Assembly: GCA_016288295.1 (NCBI GenBank)
Contig: JAEEYV010000053.1
Span: 1-35,472, forward strand
DNA from: Alphaproteobacteria bacterium
GTDB taxonomy: Bacteria; Pseudomonadota; Alphaproteobacteria; RF32; CAG-239
DNA: 35,472 bases
Direction: 5' to 3'
This document shows positions 8,502 to 17,307 of the stretch, piece after piece. Position 1 is the first letter of the stretch. The number at the start of each line of letters is the position of its first letter. Under the pieces are notes generated by a model that was given only the letters and a program-made list of their open reading frames with translations, did no database searches and was not told where the DNA came from. The translations under genes were made by a program, and so were the position numbers.

Positions 8502-9537
8502 CGCTATTATCTCCTTTTTCACGCAAAATTCTTGCTCTTTCGCGCCGTATTTCAACATCTACTTGTTCCATTCTTGCCGCCGCCGTTCCCGGTCGCTCCG
8601 AATACGGAAAAACATGGAGCTTAGAAATTCCTGCCTCATCAACCAACTTTAGCGTATTGGCAAAATTTTCCTCGGTTTCTGTCGGAAAACCGCAGATAAA
8701 ATCAGCCCCAAACACCGCCTCCGGTCGGGCTTTGCGCAGTTTGTTGCACAAATCGATCACATCTTGCCGGCGGTGTCTTCTCCCCATGCGTTTAAGCACG
8801 GCATCATCGCCGGATTGAATAGAAAAATGAAAGAAAGGGTGAACATTTTTATATTTTGCCACCAGCTCCACAAACTCATCATCAATTGCCGCCGGATCAA
8901 GCGAGCCAAACTGTAAAGACGGTAAATCATCAAATGTTTCCAAAATCTGGCGCACTAAACCGCTGAACGACGGCTGATACGAGCATACATCAACACCGGT
9001 CAGGCATATTTCTTCAAAACCTTGGTCGAGCAGGGTGCGTATTTGTTTTAAGACCTGTTCAGCCGGCACCGAACGGTTTTTCCCACGGGCAAACGGCACA
9101 ATGCAATAAGTGCAACGATGGTTGCACCCTTGCTGAATTTGCACAAACGCTCTCTGCCGTCCCTCAAAACCAGTAATTATATAATCGTCATAACCGTCAT
9201 AGCTCATAATATCGCCGACAATGGTCTTTTCACTCAGCTCGCCTTTGAGATATTGTTCAAGTGCGGTTTTTTCCTTATTGCCCAACACCAAATCAACTTC
9301 GGGCATTTTATCAAAAGCCTTGGCATTAACTTGAGCCGCACACCCCGTAACCACAATCCGTGCCTCGGGGTACTGTTTACGTAATTTGCGGACTGTTTGA
9401 CGGCATTGACGTTCTGCCTCACCGGTCACGGCGCAGGTGTTGACAATCACCAGATTATCAACGTCTTTGAACTTTTCTTTCAAAATTTCGGACTCAAAGC
9501 TGTTTATTCTACAGCCCAATGTTACGACTTCTACCAT
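8494..9537 (-). CDS. mtaB: tRNA t6A37 methylthiotransferase MtaB, short form
   Basis: Radical-SAM methylthiotransferase converting t6A37 to ms2t6A37 in ANN-decoding tRNAs. 347 aa from the ATG at 9537 (GAGG upstream). The UPF0004 N-terminal cluster cysteines are C9, C35 and C66. The radical-SAM cluster is C138-x3-C142-x2-C145 (GCNHRCTYC). The family segments SVPAEQVL, DVCSYQ, FSIQSGDDAVLKRMGR and HVFPYSERPGTAAARM are present. The protein ends about 30 residues after the last motif, so the C-terminal TRAM RNA-binding domain usual in MtaB seems absent. Unsupported in-frame codons run upstream to 9645. The product is assigned as MtaB rather than MiaB from the TLGCRIN and SERPGT signatures. Confidence 0.9.
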   Translation of the reverse strand: MVEVVTLGCRINSFESEILKEKFKDVDNLVIVNTCAVTGEAERQCRQTVRKLRKQYPEARIVVTGCAAQVNAKAFDKMPEVDLVLGNKEKTALEQYLKGELSEKTIVGDIMSYDGYDDYIITGFEGRQRAFVQIQQGCNHRCTYCIVPFARGKNRSVPAEQVLKQIRTLLDQGFEEICLTGVDVCSYQPSFSGLVRQILETFDDLPSLQFGSLDPAAIDDEFVELVAKYKNVHPFFHFSIQSGDDAVLKRMGRRHRRQDVIDLCNKLRKARPEAVFGADFICGFPTETEENFANTLKLVDEAGISKLHVFPYSERPGTAAARMEQVDVEIRRERARILREKGDNSDE

Positions 9538-9558
9538 TTTTTCCTCATTATTGCCCAC

Positions 9559-9586
9559 AATATAGAGCAAATATAAACTTTCGCAA
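9559..9586 (-). promoter_or_regulatory. Candidate promoter of mtaB-ftsY
   Basis: On the minus strand TTGCGA (9586-9581), a 16-nt spacer and TATATT (9564-9559) lie just upstream of the mtaB ribosome site, giving a leader of about 15-20 nt. Confidence 0.5.
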
Positions 9587-9610
9587 GCAAAAAAAGTTAT
9601 ACGGTAATAT

Positions 9611-9639
9611 TTGACAAAACCCCAAAAAAGTGATATACT
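9611..9639 (+). promoter_or_regulatory. Near-perfect sigma70 promoter
   Basis: TTGACA (9611-9616), exactly 17 nt, TATACT (9634-9639): the best consensus promoter in the window. It drives the orphan gene at 9838 and predicts a 5' leader of roughly 190 nt. Confidence 0.85.
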
Positions 9640-9752
9640 AACCATGTTTATTATAGATATGGTTATTATTAGTCGATATGAAATTGTTGTGAAAGTTCTG
9701 CTTCTCCAATGGTTGTAATTTTGGCTTATGTAACGTAGTCTAGAAGTAGGCA

Positions 9753-9785
9753 GTTGTCAGCACATTCTTGTGTCTCCCTGACAGC
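9753..9785 (+). promoter_or_regulatory. Hairpin in the long leader of the orphan gene
   Basis: GTTGTCAG (9753-9760) pairs with CTGACAGC (9778-9785) including one G-U. Inside it, CACA/TGTG extends the helix around TTCT, leaving a 5-nt bulge on the 3' side. It sits mid-leader between promoter and gene. No known riboswitch class is recognised. Confidence 0.45.
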
Positions 9786-9837
9786 TTAACCAAATTAGTT
9801 CCGATGGAGATAGGACAGCCATTAAAAATTATTCATT

Positions 9838-11295
9838 ATGGCAAAACAAACAATTAATTATCAGAGAGAGCAAAAACGTGCACTCAGGAAGAAAAGATTC
9901 AAAATGTGGCTCAAAAATCTGCCCGAAAACCTGAAAAATTGGGGCGAGGCTTTGGGAATCGTTATTTTGGCGATTATCATATTTTTCTTATTTGCCCTTC
10001 CCCCATGTTTCTACTTTTGGAGCCTAATTGTTCCAGGAACAATGGTTGACTTGTGTGTAAACGAAACATTTGGTGATTTCGTTCATGAACTGAATGTATG
10101 GACTATCCGTTGCCTACCATGGTACGCCCGCAAAAAGTTTATGGCTAGCCTTTTTCAGGGGCATAGTGCCAGAAGCTACCGGCGTTATTTTCAGAAGATT
10201 AATTATACGGTTGATTATCTGAAAACAGTCCCCAAATATGGTCAAGACTATATTTGGAACAAAGGTGACAACAGAGACCGGGAGATGTTAATTTTGAGCG
10301 GATGGTACTACCTCAACAAAGAGCAATTCGTATACCTGCTCGAACAAGGTATGTATGGAGCTGTTCAAAGTTACATAACAGCACACGCTCCAGCAAAAGA
10401 GGGCGTGATTGCAATGCTCAAAAAAAGTGATGTTCCCGATGTTCAGCAAGCCATTATTCTCTACACTGAGAAATATGGATTAAAAGAACAGGGGCTTCTG
10501 GAAACAGCTTTGAGCTACACTAAAAACAATGCCGAGTTCCAGGCTAAAATTGAAAAAGCTCAGAGGATTAAAGCCCAAAAATCGCACATTGACAAATGTA
10601 AAGACATGAATGAATTTGCCAATTGGTGCAGAAAGGTTTTAATAGAACCAGAAGCACAGGGGAGTATGAGTTTGCAGCAGTATGAGGTGTTCCATGCCTC
10701 TGGCCAAAAACTCTCTGATGAAGGTGTTATAGCCTTCATCAGTGCAGCAAGTGAAATAACAGATCAAAATGCTCAAACACGCCTGGCTAAGGTCTTTGCT
10801 TACGAGACCCTGTCTCAAAAGAGCAGATCTTATGTTGAGAGCAGCTCTGATGCACAGCGCATCATTTCAAAGATGATGCCTTCAATGCTCTCGGATCAGC
10901 AATTTGAATTATTGCTGAATATGGCAGAAGAGAAATCCGTTGAGGACTATCTCCTTGGTCCGTACATGCCGAGTGCAAATATGCTTATTGCTACGATTAA
11001 GACATACGGTGAAGAAAAAGCCAAAGATCTTATTGTGCGGTGTATATTAAAGCACAAGCTTGAAGAAATGCTGTCGCAAACAGCTTTCATAGAAGTTGGG
11101 TTGGAGGTAGAGGCTAATGGAGGAAACGAACTTGCTATTATCCTCGATGGGGTACAGCAAGAACTCAACTATCAGCTGGATCACACATCAAATGTGGAAC
11201 TAGCCTCATACATGAGGCATCCAGTCATGTATGACCGGCAGTTGAAATTACGTTTCGCTGTCAGCTATTTGCTCTACAAGAGCAAGCACGTATAA
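9838..11295 (+). CDS. Orphan single-pass membrane protein with helical repeat-like cytoplasmic or periplasmic part
   Basis: Not recognised. 485 aa with a very basic N-terminus (KRALRKKRFKMWLKN), one strong hydrophobic segment at about residues 41-67 (IVILAIIIFFLFALPP and following), then about 415 residues rich in predicted amphipathic helices resembling an alpha-solenoid. No enzyme motif, no metal site and no signal-peptidase site is evident. The ATG has no Shine-Dalgarno sequence; an AT-rich stretch precedes it instead. It is a stand-alone unit: its own consensus promoter about 200 nt upstream, a structured leader and a strong terminator right after the stop. Codon use looks more mixed than in the housekeeping neighbours. 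A role in the envelope or host interaction is possible but unproven. Confidence 0.7.
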   Translation: MAKQTINYQREQKRALRKKRFKMWLKNLPENLKNWGEALGIVILAIIIFFLFALPPCFYFWSLIVPGTMVDLCVNETFGDFVHELNVWTIRCLPWYARKKFMASLFQGHSARSYRRYFQKINYTVDYLKTVPKYGQDYIWNKGDNRDREMLILSGWYYLNKEQFVYLLEQGMYGAVQSYITAHAPAKEGVIAMLKKSDVPDVQQAIILYTEKYGLKEQGLLETALSYTKNNAEFQAKIEKAQRIKAQKSHIDKCKDMNEFANWCRKVLIEPEAQGSMSLQQYEVFHASGQKLSDEGVIAFISAASEITDQNAQTRLAKVFAYETLSQKSRSYVESSSDAQRIISKMMPSMLSDQQFELLLNMAEEKSVEDYLLGPYMPSANMLIATIKTYGEEKAKDLIVRCILKHKLEEMLSQTAFIEVGLEVEANGGNELAIILDGVQQELNYQLDHTSNVELASYMRHPVMYDRQLKLRFAVSYLLYKSKHV

Positions 11296-11305
11296 CTCTT
11301 TAAAA

Positions 11306-11343
11306 AAAAGAGCGTTTTTCCTTTCGGGGGAAAACGCTCTTTT
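11306..11343 (+). terminator. Strong intrinsic terminator after orphan gene
   Basis: A 13-bp perfect stem (11306-11318 with 11331-11343), further extended by TCC/GGG pairs around a TTTC-containing loop, ends in TTTT. The A tract on the 5' side makes it potentially bidirectional. Confidence 0.9.
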
Positions 11344-11396
11344 GCATTGCATTTTATCATATATACTATACTATCATCTGCAATAAAGGATAACAA

Positions 11397-12701
11397 ATGA
11401 TAGAACAGTTGCCTGAATTTAGCGTTACCGAAATTTCTGCTGCCATTAAAAAAATGGTTGAAAGCACTTTTTCTCAAGTACGAGTAAAAGGTGAAATTTT
11501 CGGTTGCAAACGTGCCGACTCGGGGCATTATTACCTTTCGCTAAAAGACGAAAACGCTATTTTATCAGCAGTTTGCTGGAAAGGTGTAGCAATGAGCCTT
11601 GCAGTCAAGCCCGAAGACGGGTTAGAGGTCGTTGCTACGGGGCGCATAACCACTTTTGCCGGCAAAAGCTCATACCAATTGGTTATCGAAAAACTCGAAG
11701 TCGCCGGAACCGGAGCTTTGCTCAAACTTCTTGAAGAACGCAAGCAAAAATTTGCTTCAGAGGGCTTGTTTGATCCCGCTCATAAAAAGCCGTTACCGTT
11801 TTTACCGACAATTATCGGTGTTGTCACCAGTCCGACCGGCGCGGTAATTCGTGATATTATCCACCGTGTAACTGACCGTTTTCCGTGCCGAATTATTGTT
11901 TGGCCGACTTTGGTGCAAGGCGAGGGCGCCGCTGAACAAATTGCCGCCGCTGTTGAAGGTTTTAACCGACTTTCTCCCAATGGCCCAATTCCTCGCCCCG
12001 ATGTTTTAATTGTTGCCCGTGGTGGCGGCAGTCTTGAAGACCTGTGGTGTTTTAATGAAGAAATTGTTGTTCGTTCAGTCTATAATTCTGATATTCCAAT
12101 TGTTTCTGCCGTCGGACACGAAACCGATACCATGCTGATAGACTATGTTGCTGATGTCCGTGCTCCGACACCTACCGGTGCCGCCGAATTTGTTGTGCCG
12201 GTAAAATCAGAATTGGCTTCAAAACTTATGTTGCATGGTAGCCGCATGATTAACTCAATCCACCGCCTATATATAGAAAACAAAAATCTGCTTGATGGAC
12301 TGGCTCGCGGTATTCCCAATCTTGAACAAATTTTGAGTGATAATGTGCAAAAACTGGACGATCGAGTGGAGCGTTTGAACCTTGCGTTTAACAATTATTT
12401 GACAGTCAAAAACAATCAGCTCAGCTTAAATGAGATAAAACCAATATATATAAAAAATATTATTGAAAAACAAACTGATTGTATAGATAACTTAAACTTG
12501 CGTCTTAACTCTGTATCAATAGAATCTGTACTAAAACGCGGCTTTTCTTGGGTTAAAAATGACCAAGGAAAAACTATATACAATGTCAACGATGCCCGTC
12601 ATAGTCATCGTTTAGATATCCGATTTGTTGACGGCGTTGTTAAAACCAGACCGGTAGGAAAAAAAGATGAATTACAAGGTGATTTGTTTGACAATTTGTA
12701 G
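11397..12701 (+). CDS. xseA: Exodeoxyribonuclease VII large subunit
   Basis: Catalytic large subunit of exonuclease VII, which degrades single-stranded DNA in both directions with XseB. 434 aa. Residues about 6-100 form the OB-fold (FSVTEISAAIKKMVE, VRVKGEI, SGHYYLSLKD). Residues about 120-310 are the nuclease domain (GVVTSPTGAVIRDI, VARGGGSLEDLWCFNEE, SAVGHETD, DVRAPTPTGAAE), followed by the coiled-coil region and a C-terminal segment with VLKRGFSWV. AAAGGA lies upstream of the ATG, and TTGCAT and TATACT-like boxes lie in the 50 bases before. The last 35 nt overlap the downstream peptidase gene. No xseB is in view. Confidence 0.96.
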   Translation: MIEQLPEFSVTEISAAIKKMVESTFSQVRVKGEIFGCKRADSGHYYLSLKDENAILSAVCWKGVAMSLAVKPEDGLEVVATGRITTFAGKSSYQLVIEKLEVAGTGALLKLLEERKQKFASEGLFDPAHKKPLPFLPTIIGVVTSPTGAVIRDIIHRVTDRFPCRIIVWPTLVQGEGAAEQIAAAVEGFNRLSPNGPIPRPDVLIVARGGGSLEDLWCFNEEIVVRSVYNSDIPIVSAVGHETDTMLIDYVADVRAPTPTGAAEFVVPVKSELASKLMLHGSRMINSIHRLYIENKNLLDGLARGIPNLEQILSDNVQKLDDRVERLNLAFNNYLTVKNNQLSLNEIKPIYIKNIIEKQTDCIDNLNLRLNSVSIESVLKRGFSWVKNDQGKTIYNVNDARHSHRLDIRFVDGVVKTRPVGKKDELQGDLFDNL

Positions 12702-13569
12702 TTTGGGTTTAATTACCTCAACTGCTCATGCAGTAGATATCTGCGGCGAACTTAAACAAGGTGAGTTGGTTTTGATAAAAGATTCCAATGCCAAAAATAT
12801 GACCTTATTTAGCGGAGTTGGCATAAAAAAGCTATCTGATGCCAAGTATAAGCCCAAAAATAAAAAAGACTATAAGGTAACTTCGGACGGAGTTGCCTTA
12901 TTGGCCTTTCATCGTGATACCCCGTCAACCGTAACCATTGGCAGTTATCCATTGACCGATGCTGGAACATTTTATGAGTTACAAATTGAGCCCACTCAAT
13001 GGGATATCCAAAGAGTTGACGGCGTGGCACCGTCAAAAGTTACTCCCGGAAAAAGCCATGAAGCCGAAATCTTGCGAGAACAAAAAGATGTCGGACGCTC
13101 TCTCACCCATTATGTCGCCGGCAACTATTGGAAAAACGGCTTTATTTTGCCGGTTGAGGGGCGTATCAGCGGTCATTTCGGCAACCAAAGAATTTTTAAC
13201 GGTACCCCCAAAAGCCCTCACAGCGGTACAGATATTGCCGCCCCCGAAGGAACGCCCGTCAAAGCCTCAGGTGATGGCAAGGTTATTTTGAGCGGTAAAA
13301 ATTATTTTTACACCGGCAATATGGTTATAATCGACCACGGACAAGGTTTACAAACCATTTATGCCCACTTAAAAGAAGCCAAAGTAAAAGAGGGTGATAT
13401 TGTCAAACAAGGCGATATTATCGGACTTGTCGGCAAAACCGGACGCGCCACGGGGCCACATTTGCATTGGGGCGCATCGCTAAACAATGTGCGTTTTCGC
13501 CCTCACTCTTTGCTGGATATAAACAATAAAAAATGCCAAACCATTAACGGCACTTATATGGGAGAATAA
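12667..13569 (+). CDS. Secreted LytM/M23-family metalloendopeptidase
   Basis: 300 aa with a signal peptide ending about residue 22 (ITSTAHA), so it acts in the periplasm. The C-terminal half is a peptidase M23 domain: H185 and D189 in PHSGTDIAAPEG, H234 in YAHL, H275 and H277 in GPHLHWG. All zinc and catalytic residues are present, so it is probably active on peptidoglycan cross-bridges rather than a degenerate EnvC/NlpD regulator. The N-terminal half is a family-typical beta-rich domain. The gene starts within the end of xseA (35-nt overlap) with GGAAAAAAAG before the ATG, and uppP begins at once afterwards, giving a DNA-repair/cell-wall operon. Confidence 0.92.
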   Translation: MNYKVICLTICSLGLITSTAHAVDICGELKQGELVLIKDSNAKNMTLFSGVGIKKLSDAKYKPKNKKDYKVTSDGVALLAFHRDTPSTVTIGSYPLTDAGTFYELQIEPTQWDIQRVDGVAPSKVTPGKSHEAEILREQKDVGRSLTHYVAGNYWKNGFILPVEGRISGHFGNQRIFNGTPKSPHSGTDIAAPEGTPVKASGDGKVILSGKNYFYTGNMVIIDHGQGLQTIYAHLKEAKVKEGDIVKQGDIIGLVGKTGRATGPHLHWGASLNNVRFRPHSLLDINNKKCQTINGTYMGE

Positions 13570-13570
13570 A

Positions 13571-14380
13571 ATGAGTTTATTACAAATCATCGTATTATCG
13601 GTAGTGCAGGGGTTAACCGAATTTTTGCCGGTCAGTTCTTCAGGACATCTGATTTTGGTTTCTAAATTCACCTCTTTCCCTGATCAGGGACTCGATATGG
13701 ATGTTGCCGTACATATTGGCTCAATCATTGCTGTAATGCTATATTTTTCCAAAGATATATGGCGTATATTGGTCGATTTGTTCAAAACTAAATTTATTCC
13801 CAATATGCAAACTTATGGCTGTCGCTTATTCTGGTTGGTAGTTATCGGCACAATTCCGGCTGTATTTGTAGGTCTTGCTTTGCATTATCATGGCACAGAT
13901 GCTTTGCGCAGCACCAAAATCATCGGCTGGAATATCCTTGCTTTCGGCATAATTCTGTGGGTTGCTGACCGCTATGCCGCCTCTGTTCGCAAAATTGACG
14001 ATATGGATTGGAAAGATGCACTTATTATCGGTATGGCCCAGTGCTTTGCCTTAATTCCGGGAACTTCACGCTCCGGTATCACCATTACCACAAGCCGCCT
14101 ATTGGGCATAGAACGCCGAGAGGCTGCCAAGTTTTGTATGTTACTGTCAGTTCCCACCATTGCCGGAGCAGGGTTGTTGGTTTTGTATGATATAATTAAA
14201 CACGGCGGAGATGTCTCCCTTTTTATAGCTTCTCAAGGTATTTTCTTTTCTTTCTTGGCATCACTTTTTGCAATCGGTGTCATGATGCAGTGGCTCAAAA
14301 CCCGCACTTTTTTACCATTTGTCATCTACCGTGTTTGTTTGGGCATATTTTTGCTGCTTTATAGTTACGGCTATATTTAA
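13571..14380 (+). CDS. uppP: Undecaprenyl-diphosphatase (BacA family)
   Basis: Integral membrane phosphatase that recycles undecaprenyl pyrophosphate to the monophosphate for peptidoglycan, O-antigen and capsule carriers. 269 aa, the usual size, with about 7-8 hydrophobic segments. The two signature loops are intact: GLTEFLPVSSSGHL (residues 15-28) and PGTSRSGITI in the middle. GGGAGAAT lies 4 nt before the ATG and overlaps the stop of the preceding peptidase. Its stop overlaps the convergent gene by 4 nt. Confidence 0.97.
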   Translation: MSLLQIIVLSVVQGLTEFLPVSSSGHLILVSKFTSFPDQGLDMDVAVHIGSIIAVMLYFSKDIWRILVDLFKTKFIPNMQTYGCRLFWLVVIGTIPAVFVGLALHYHGTDALRSTKIIGWNILAFGIILWVADRYAASVRKIDDMDWKDALIIGMAQCFALIPGTSRSGITITTSRLLGIERREAAKFCMLLSVPTIAGAGLLVLYDIIKHGGDVSLFIASQGIFFSFLASLFAIGVMMQWLKTRTFLPFVIYRVCLGIFLLLYSYGYI

Positions 14381-14832
14381 TAAGCCGGATAGTTAGTTAT
14401 AGCTTCATCTTGTCCGTTTTTATTAATAGTTTCAAGGTCAGATGCCGGATATGACTGCACGTCATAAATACGGTTGCCTTCTTGATACAATTTGTTCTGT
14501 ATTTCATTGTTCATCTGCGCTGGTGTCATCTGGCTGTCGGACGGGTTTTGCTCACTAACTTGCGATACCCCGCTTATATCTTGCAAAGGAGTTGCCTGAG
14601 CATGAATAATCTGCTGGTTATTAGTTTGCGGAACATAATCCGGAATGGGGTCTCCCAACGGGTTACCGGCATTTTGGGGCTGCTCCAATAAAACTTCGTT
14701 CACGCTTCCGTTAGCATTTTGAGCTTCACCAAACACAACTGTTTCACTATTCTCATTTGCCAAAGTTTCAATTACGTCCTGCGCATTGGCACTAAAAGCC
14801 GTAAATCCGGCCAATAATAAATACTGCCACAT
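14377..14832 (-). CDS. Small secreted protein, unknown function
   Basis: 151 aa from the ATG at 14832, which has GAGGAGGG 8 nt upstream; the frame also opens at a TTG (14850) that forms part of this ribosome site and is rejected. The N-terminus WQYLLLAGFTAFSANAQ is a signal peptide with cleavage after ANA. The mature part is low-complexity, rich in Gln, Asn, Pro and Ser, with no cysteines and little predicted fold, ending in YPAY. No family recognised. Probably an extracytoplasmic intrinsically disordered protein. It ends tail-to-tail with uppP. Confidence 0.72.
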   Translation of the reverse strand: MWQYLLLAGFTAFSANAQDVIETLANENSETVVFGEAQNANGSVNEVLLEQPQNAGNPLGDPIPDYVPQTNNQQIIHAQATPLQDISGVSQVSEQNPSDSQMTPAQMNNEIQNKLYQEGNRIYDVQSYPASDLETINKNGQDEAITNYPAY

Positions 14833-14886
14833 AATATTGTCCCTCCTCAAGCCGATATATTTCTGATTTATTTTTTTTCAAGTAAC

Positions 14887-14915
14887 AAAAAAGCCGTCGA
14901 ATTATAACGACGGCT
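14887..14915 (-). terminator. Intrinsic terminator of pta-ackA
   Basis: On the minus strand AGCCGTCG (14915-14908) pairs perfectly with CGACGGCT (14899-14892) around an 8-nt loop and is followed by a T run (14891-14887), about 25 nt after the ackA stop. Confidence 0.9.
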
Positions 14916-14937
14916 CAATTGCAAAAATTACGGTTGA

Positions 14938-16122
14938 TTAAATCAGTTTTTTAGTATCCTGAGCAATAACCAACTCTTCATTTGTAGGAATAACAAAAAC
15001 TCTGACTTTTGATCCGGTTTTTGAAATCTCAACGGTCTTACCACGCAGTTTGTTGGCTTCTTCATCAAGTTCAATTCCCATAAACGCCAAACGCTCACAT
15101 ACCAACTTGCGTACTTCACTTCCGTTTTCACCGACACCGCCGGTAAAGACAATGGCATCAACACCTCCCATTGCAGCAGTATAAGCACCTATATATTTTA
15201 CAATACTGTAAGAATATGTCTTCATTGCCATAATTGCGTCACTGTCTCCGGCATAGTATTTTACTTCAACATCGCGGTTATCAGAATATCCGCACAAACC
15301 GAACATACCTGATTGTTTGTTTAACAGGTTATCAACTTCTTCAATAGTTTTGTTTTGTGTTTTCATAATATACAGCGGAATAAACGGGTCAATATCACCT
15401 GATCTTGTTCCCATAATTACCCCGGCTAAAGGTGTAAATCCCATAGATGTATCAATGCATTTACCGTCTTTTACAGCGCTTATTGAAGCTCCGTTACCAA
15501 TGTGGCAGGTAATAATCTTGCTATGTTCAGGATTGCCTATCAGCTTTTTAGCTTCGCGAGATACAAACAAATGCGATGTTCCATGCATGCCATAGCGTCT
15601 TATACCATATTTTGTATATTGTTCTTTAGGCAACGCATAACGATATGCTTCTTCCGGCATTGTTTGATGAAAAGCCGTGTCAAAAACTGCTACTTGAGGA
15701 ACATTAGGCAACAGATTTTTAATAGCCTCAATTCCCAACAATCCGGCAGGATTATGCAAAGGCGCCAAACTGCATAATTCGGTAACACGTTTGATTACTT
15801 CGTCATCGATTAAAACGCTGTTAGCATAGTATTCACCACCATGGACTACACGATGTCCCACACCGACAAGTTCATTAAGACTGGTCAATGGTCCTTGCAA
15901 AAGCAAATTCAAAACCTCTTTTATAGCGTCTTGGTGAGAATTTAGGGGCATTTCTTTAATTACCTTTTCGCCATCTCCGACTTTAATACTTACATAAGCT
16001 CCGTCAATTCCGATACGCTCGGCCAATCCTTTGGCGATTACTTCATATTTATCACCTTCAACGCCGAACAATTGATATTTAAGCGAAGAAGATCCGGAGT
16101 TTAAAACCAAAATTTTATCCAT
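14938..16122 (-). CDS. ackA: Acetate kinase
   Basis: Makes ATP and acetate from acetyl phosphate in overflow or fermentative metabolism; reversible. 394 aa, the usual length. Seen are the N-terminal VLNSGSSSLKYQLF phosphate-binding loop, GHRVVHGG, VFDTAFHQTMP, RRYGMHGTSH, HIGNGAS, TSMGFTPLAGVIMGTRSGDIDP and FTGGVGENG, which cover the active site. GAGGAT precedes the ATG. It is the second gene after pta at 32 nt and is followed by a terminator. Confidence 0.98.
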   Translation of the reverse strand: MDKILVLNSGSSSLKYQLFGVEGDKYEVIAKGLAERIGIDGAYVSIKVGDGEKVIKEMPLNSHQDAIKEVLNLLLQGPLTSLNELVGVGHRVVHGGEYYANSVLIDDEVIKRVTELCSLAPLHNPAGLLGIEAIKNLLPNVPQVAVFDTAFHQTMPEEAYRYALPKEQYTKYGIRRYGMHGTSHLFVSREAKKLIGNPEHSKIITCHIGNGASISAVKDGKCIDTSMGFTPLAGVIMGTRSGDIDPFIPLYIMKTQNKTIEEVDNLLNKQSGMFGLCGYSDNRDVEVKYYAGDSDAIMAMKTYSYSIVKYIGAYTAAMGGVDAIVFTGGVGENGSEVRKLVCERLAFMGIELDEEANKLRGKTVEISKTGSKVRVFVIPTNEELVIAQDTKKLI

Positions 16123-16154
16123 AAATTTATATCCTCAATTATTGTTAAAAATTA

Positions 16155-17156
16155 TTATTGTGCCTGCAAACAAGTGATTGCAATCATACCGACAATATCC
16201 TCAACCAATGCACCGCGTGACAAGTCATTAACTGGCGCATTAAGCCCCTGTAAGAACGGACCGTAGGCTTCAGCACCGCCGATACGCTGACAGAGTTTAT
16301 ATCCGATATTTCCTGCATTGATATCTGGAAAAATCAAAACACTTGCTTTACCGGCAACGTCACTTCCTTTAGCCTTTTTAGCGGCAACGACAGAATCAAC
16401 AGCCGCATCAAGTTGTAGTTCTCCATCGAGTTTGATGCCCAAATCTTTATATTCAGGCAATTTAAGTTGTTCTTGAGCCAGTTTTGTTGCCTCTACAACT
16501 TTGTTTACTTTTTCGTGTTTTGCTGAACCTTTAGTTGAAAAAGAAAGCATTGCGACATTAGGCTCAATACCAAACTGAATTGCAGTTTCAGCCGCATCAA
16601 TAGCAATATCTGCTAATTCTTGAGCCGTCGGATCAATTATAATGGCGCAATCCGAAAAGACATAAGGCTTGTCGTTTGAAACAATGATAAATGCTGATGA
16701 AACCGAACGACCTTTTTTCTTAGATTTAATAATCTGTAGTGCAGGGCGCACTGTATCGGCGGTTGAGTGAGCTGCACCCGAAACCATGCCGTCAGCCTTT
16801 CCGGCTTTAATCATCATTGTACCAAAGTAGTTGTAGTTGTGCATTTGTTTGAAAGCGTCTTCAGGAGCAATACCTTTTTCCTTACGCATTTCATAGAACA
16901 TATCCGCATATTTTTGCAAGTCAGGAGATTTTTCTGGTTCAATTACCTCAATTCCGCTTAAATTCCAACCATTATTTGCAAAATAAGCTTTAATTTCAGC
17001 TTCATTTCCCAATATAATCAGTTTTGCAGCCTTAATTTGCGCAACTTCATGAGCGGCCTTTAATATACGCTCATCCTCTCCTTCCGGCAAAACAATTGTT
17101 TTAACATTTTGCTTTACCTTTTCAATCAATTTTTTTACAAAAAGAGTTTGTTCCAT
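16155..17156 (-). CDS. pta: Phosphate acetyltransferase
   Basis: Converts acetyl-CoA and phosphate to acetyl phosphate, the substrate of the adjacent AckA. 333 aa corresponds to the short single-domain type, lacking the N-terminal DRTGG regulatory region of E. coli Pta. Motifs: IVLPEGEDERILKAA, KADGMVSGAAHSTADTVRPAL, SSAFIIV, SFSTKGSAKHEKV, and DINAGNIGYKLCQR near the C-terminus. AAGGA lies before the ATG. It is transcribed with ackA. Confidence 0.97.
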   Translation of the reverse strand: MEQTLFVKKLIEKVKQNVKTIVLPEGEDERILKAAHEVAQIKAAKLIILGNEAEIKAYFANNGWNLSGIEVIEPEKSPDLQKYADMFYEMRKEKGIAPEDAFKQMHNYNYFGTMMIKAGKADGMVSGAAHSTADTVRPALQIIKSKKKGRSVSSAFIIVSNDKPYVFSDCAIIIDPTAQELADIAIDAAETAIQFGIEPNVAMLSFSTKGSAKHEKVNKVVEATKLAQEQLKLPEYKDLGIKLDGELQLDAAVDSVVAAKKAKGSDVAGKASVLIFPDINAGNIGYKLCQRIGGAEAYGPFLQGLNAPVNDLSRGALVEDIVGMIAITCLQAQ

Positions 17157-17228
17157 CAGACATTCCTTAACATAAATTTTAACTATCGGTAATAAACAAC
17201 TATTTAATTAAAAAGTCTATAAAAACTT

Positions 17229-17257
17229 TTGATTTTTAGGATAAAATAAGATAACAT
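17229..17257 (+). promoter_or_regulatory. Candidate promoter of the DUF2066-AI-2E pair
   Basis: TTGATT (17229-17234), 17-nt spacer, TAACAT (17252-17257). Correct spacing but only moderate -10 match. Confidence 0.4.
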
Positions 17258-17307
17258 CATCATCAGTCGGACAGACGAAGTTAAAAAACGTTACAACGAG
17301 GGAGAAA

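Noticed and set aside
8502-8558. Longer FtsY start inside mtaB
   Set aside because: The ATG at 8501 has GGAG at good distance and matches the N-domain start; the extension is only open frame within mtaB.
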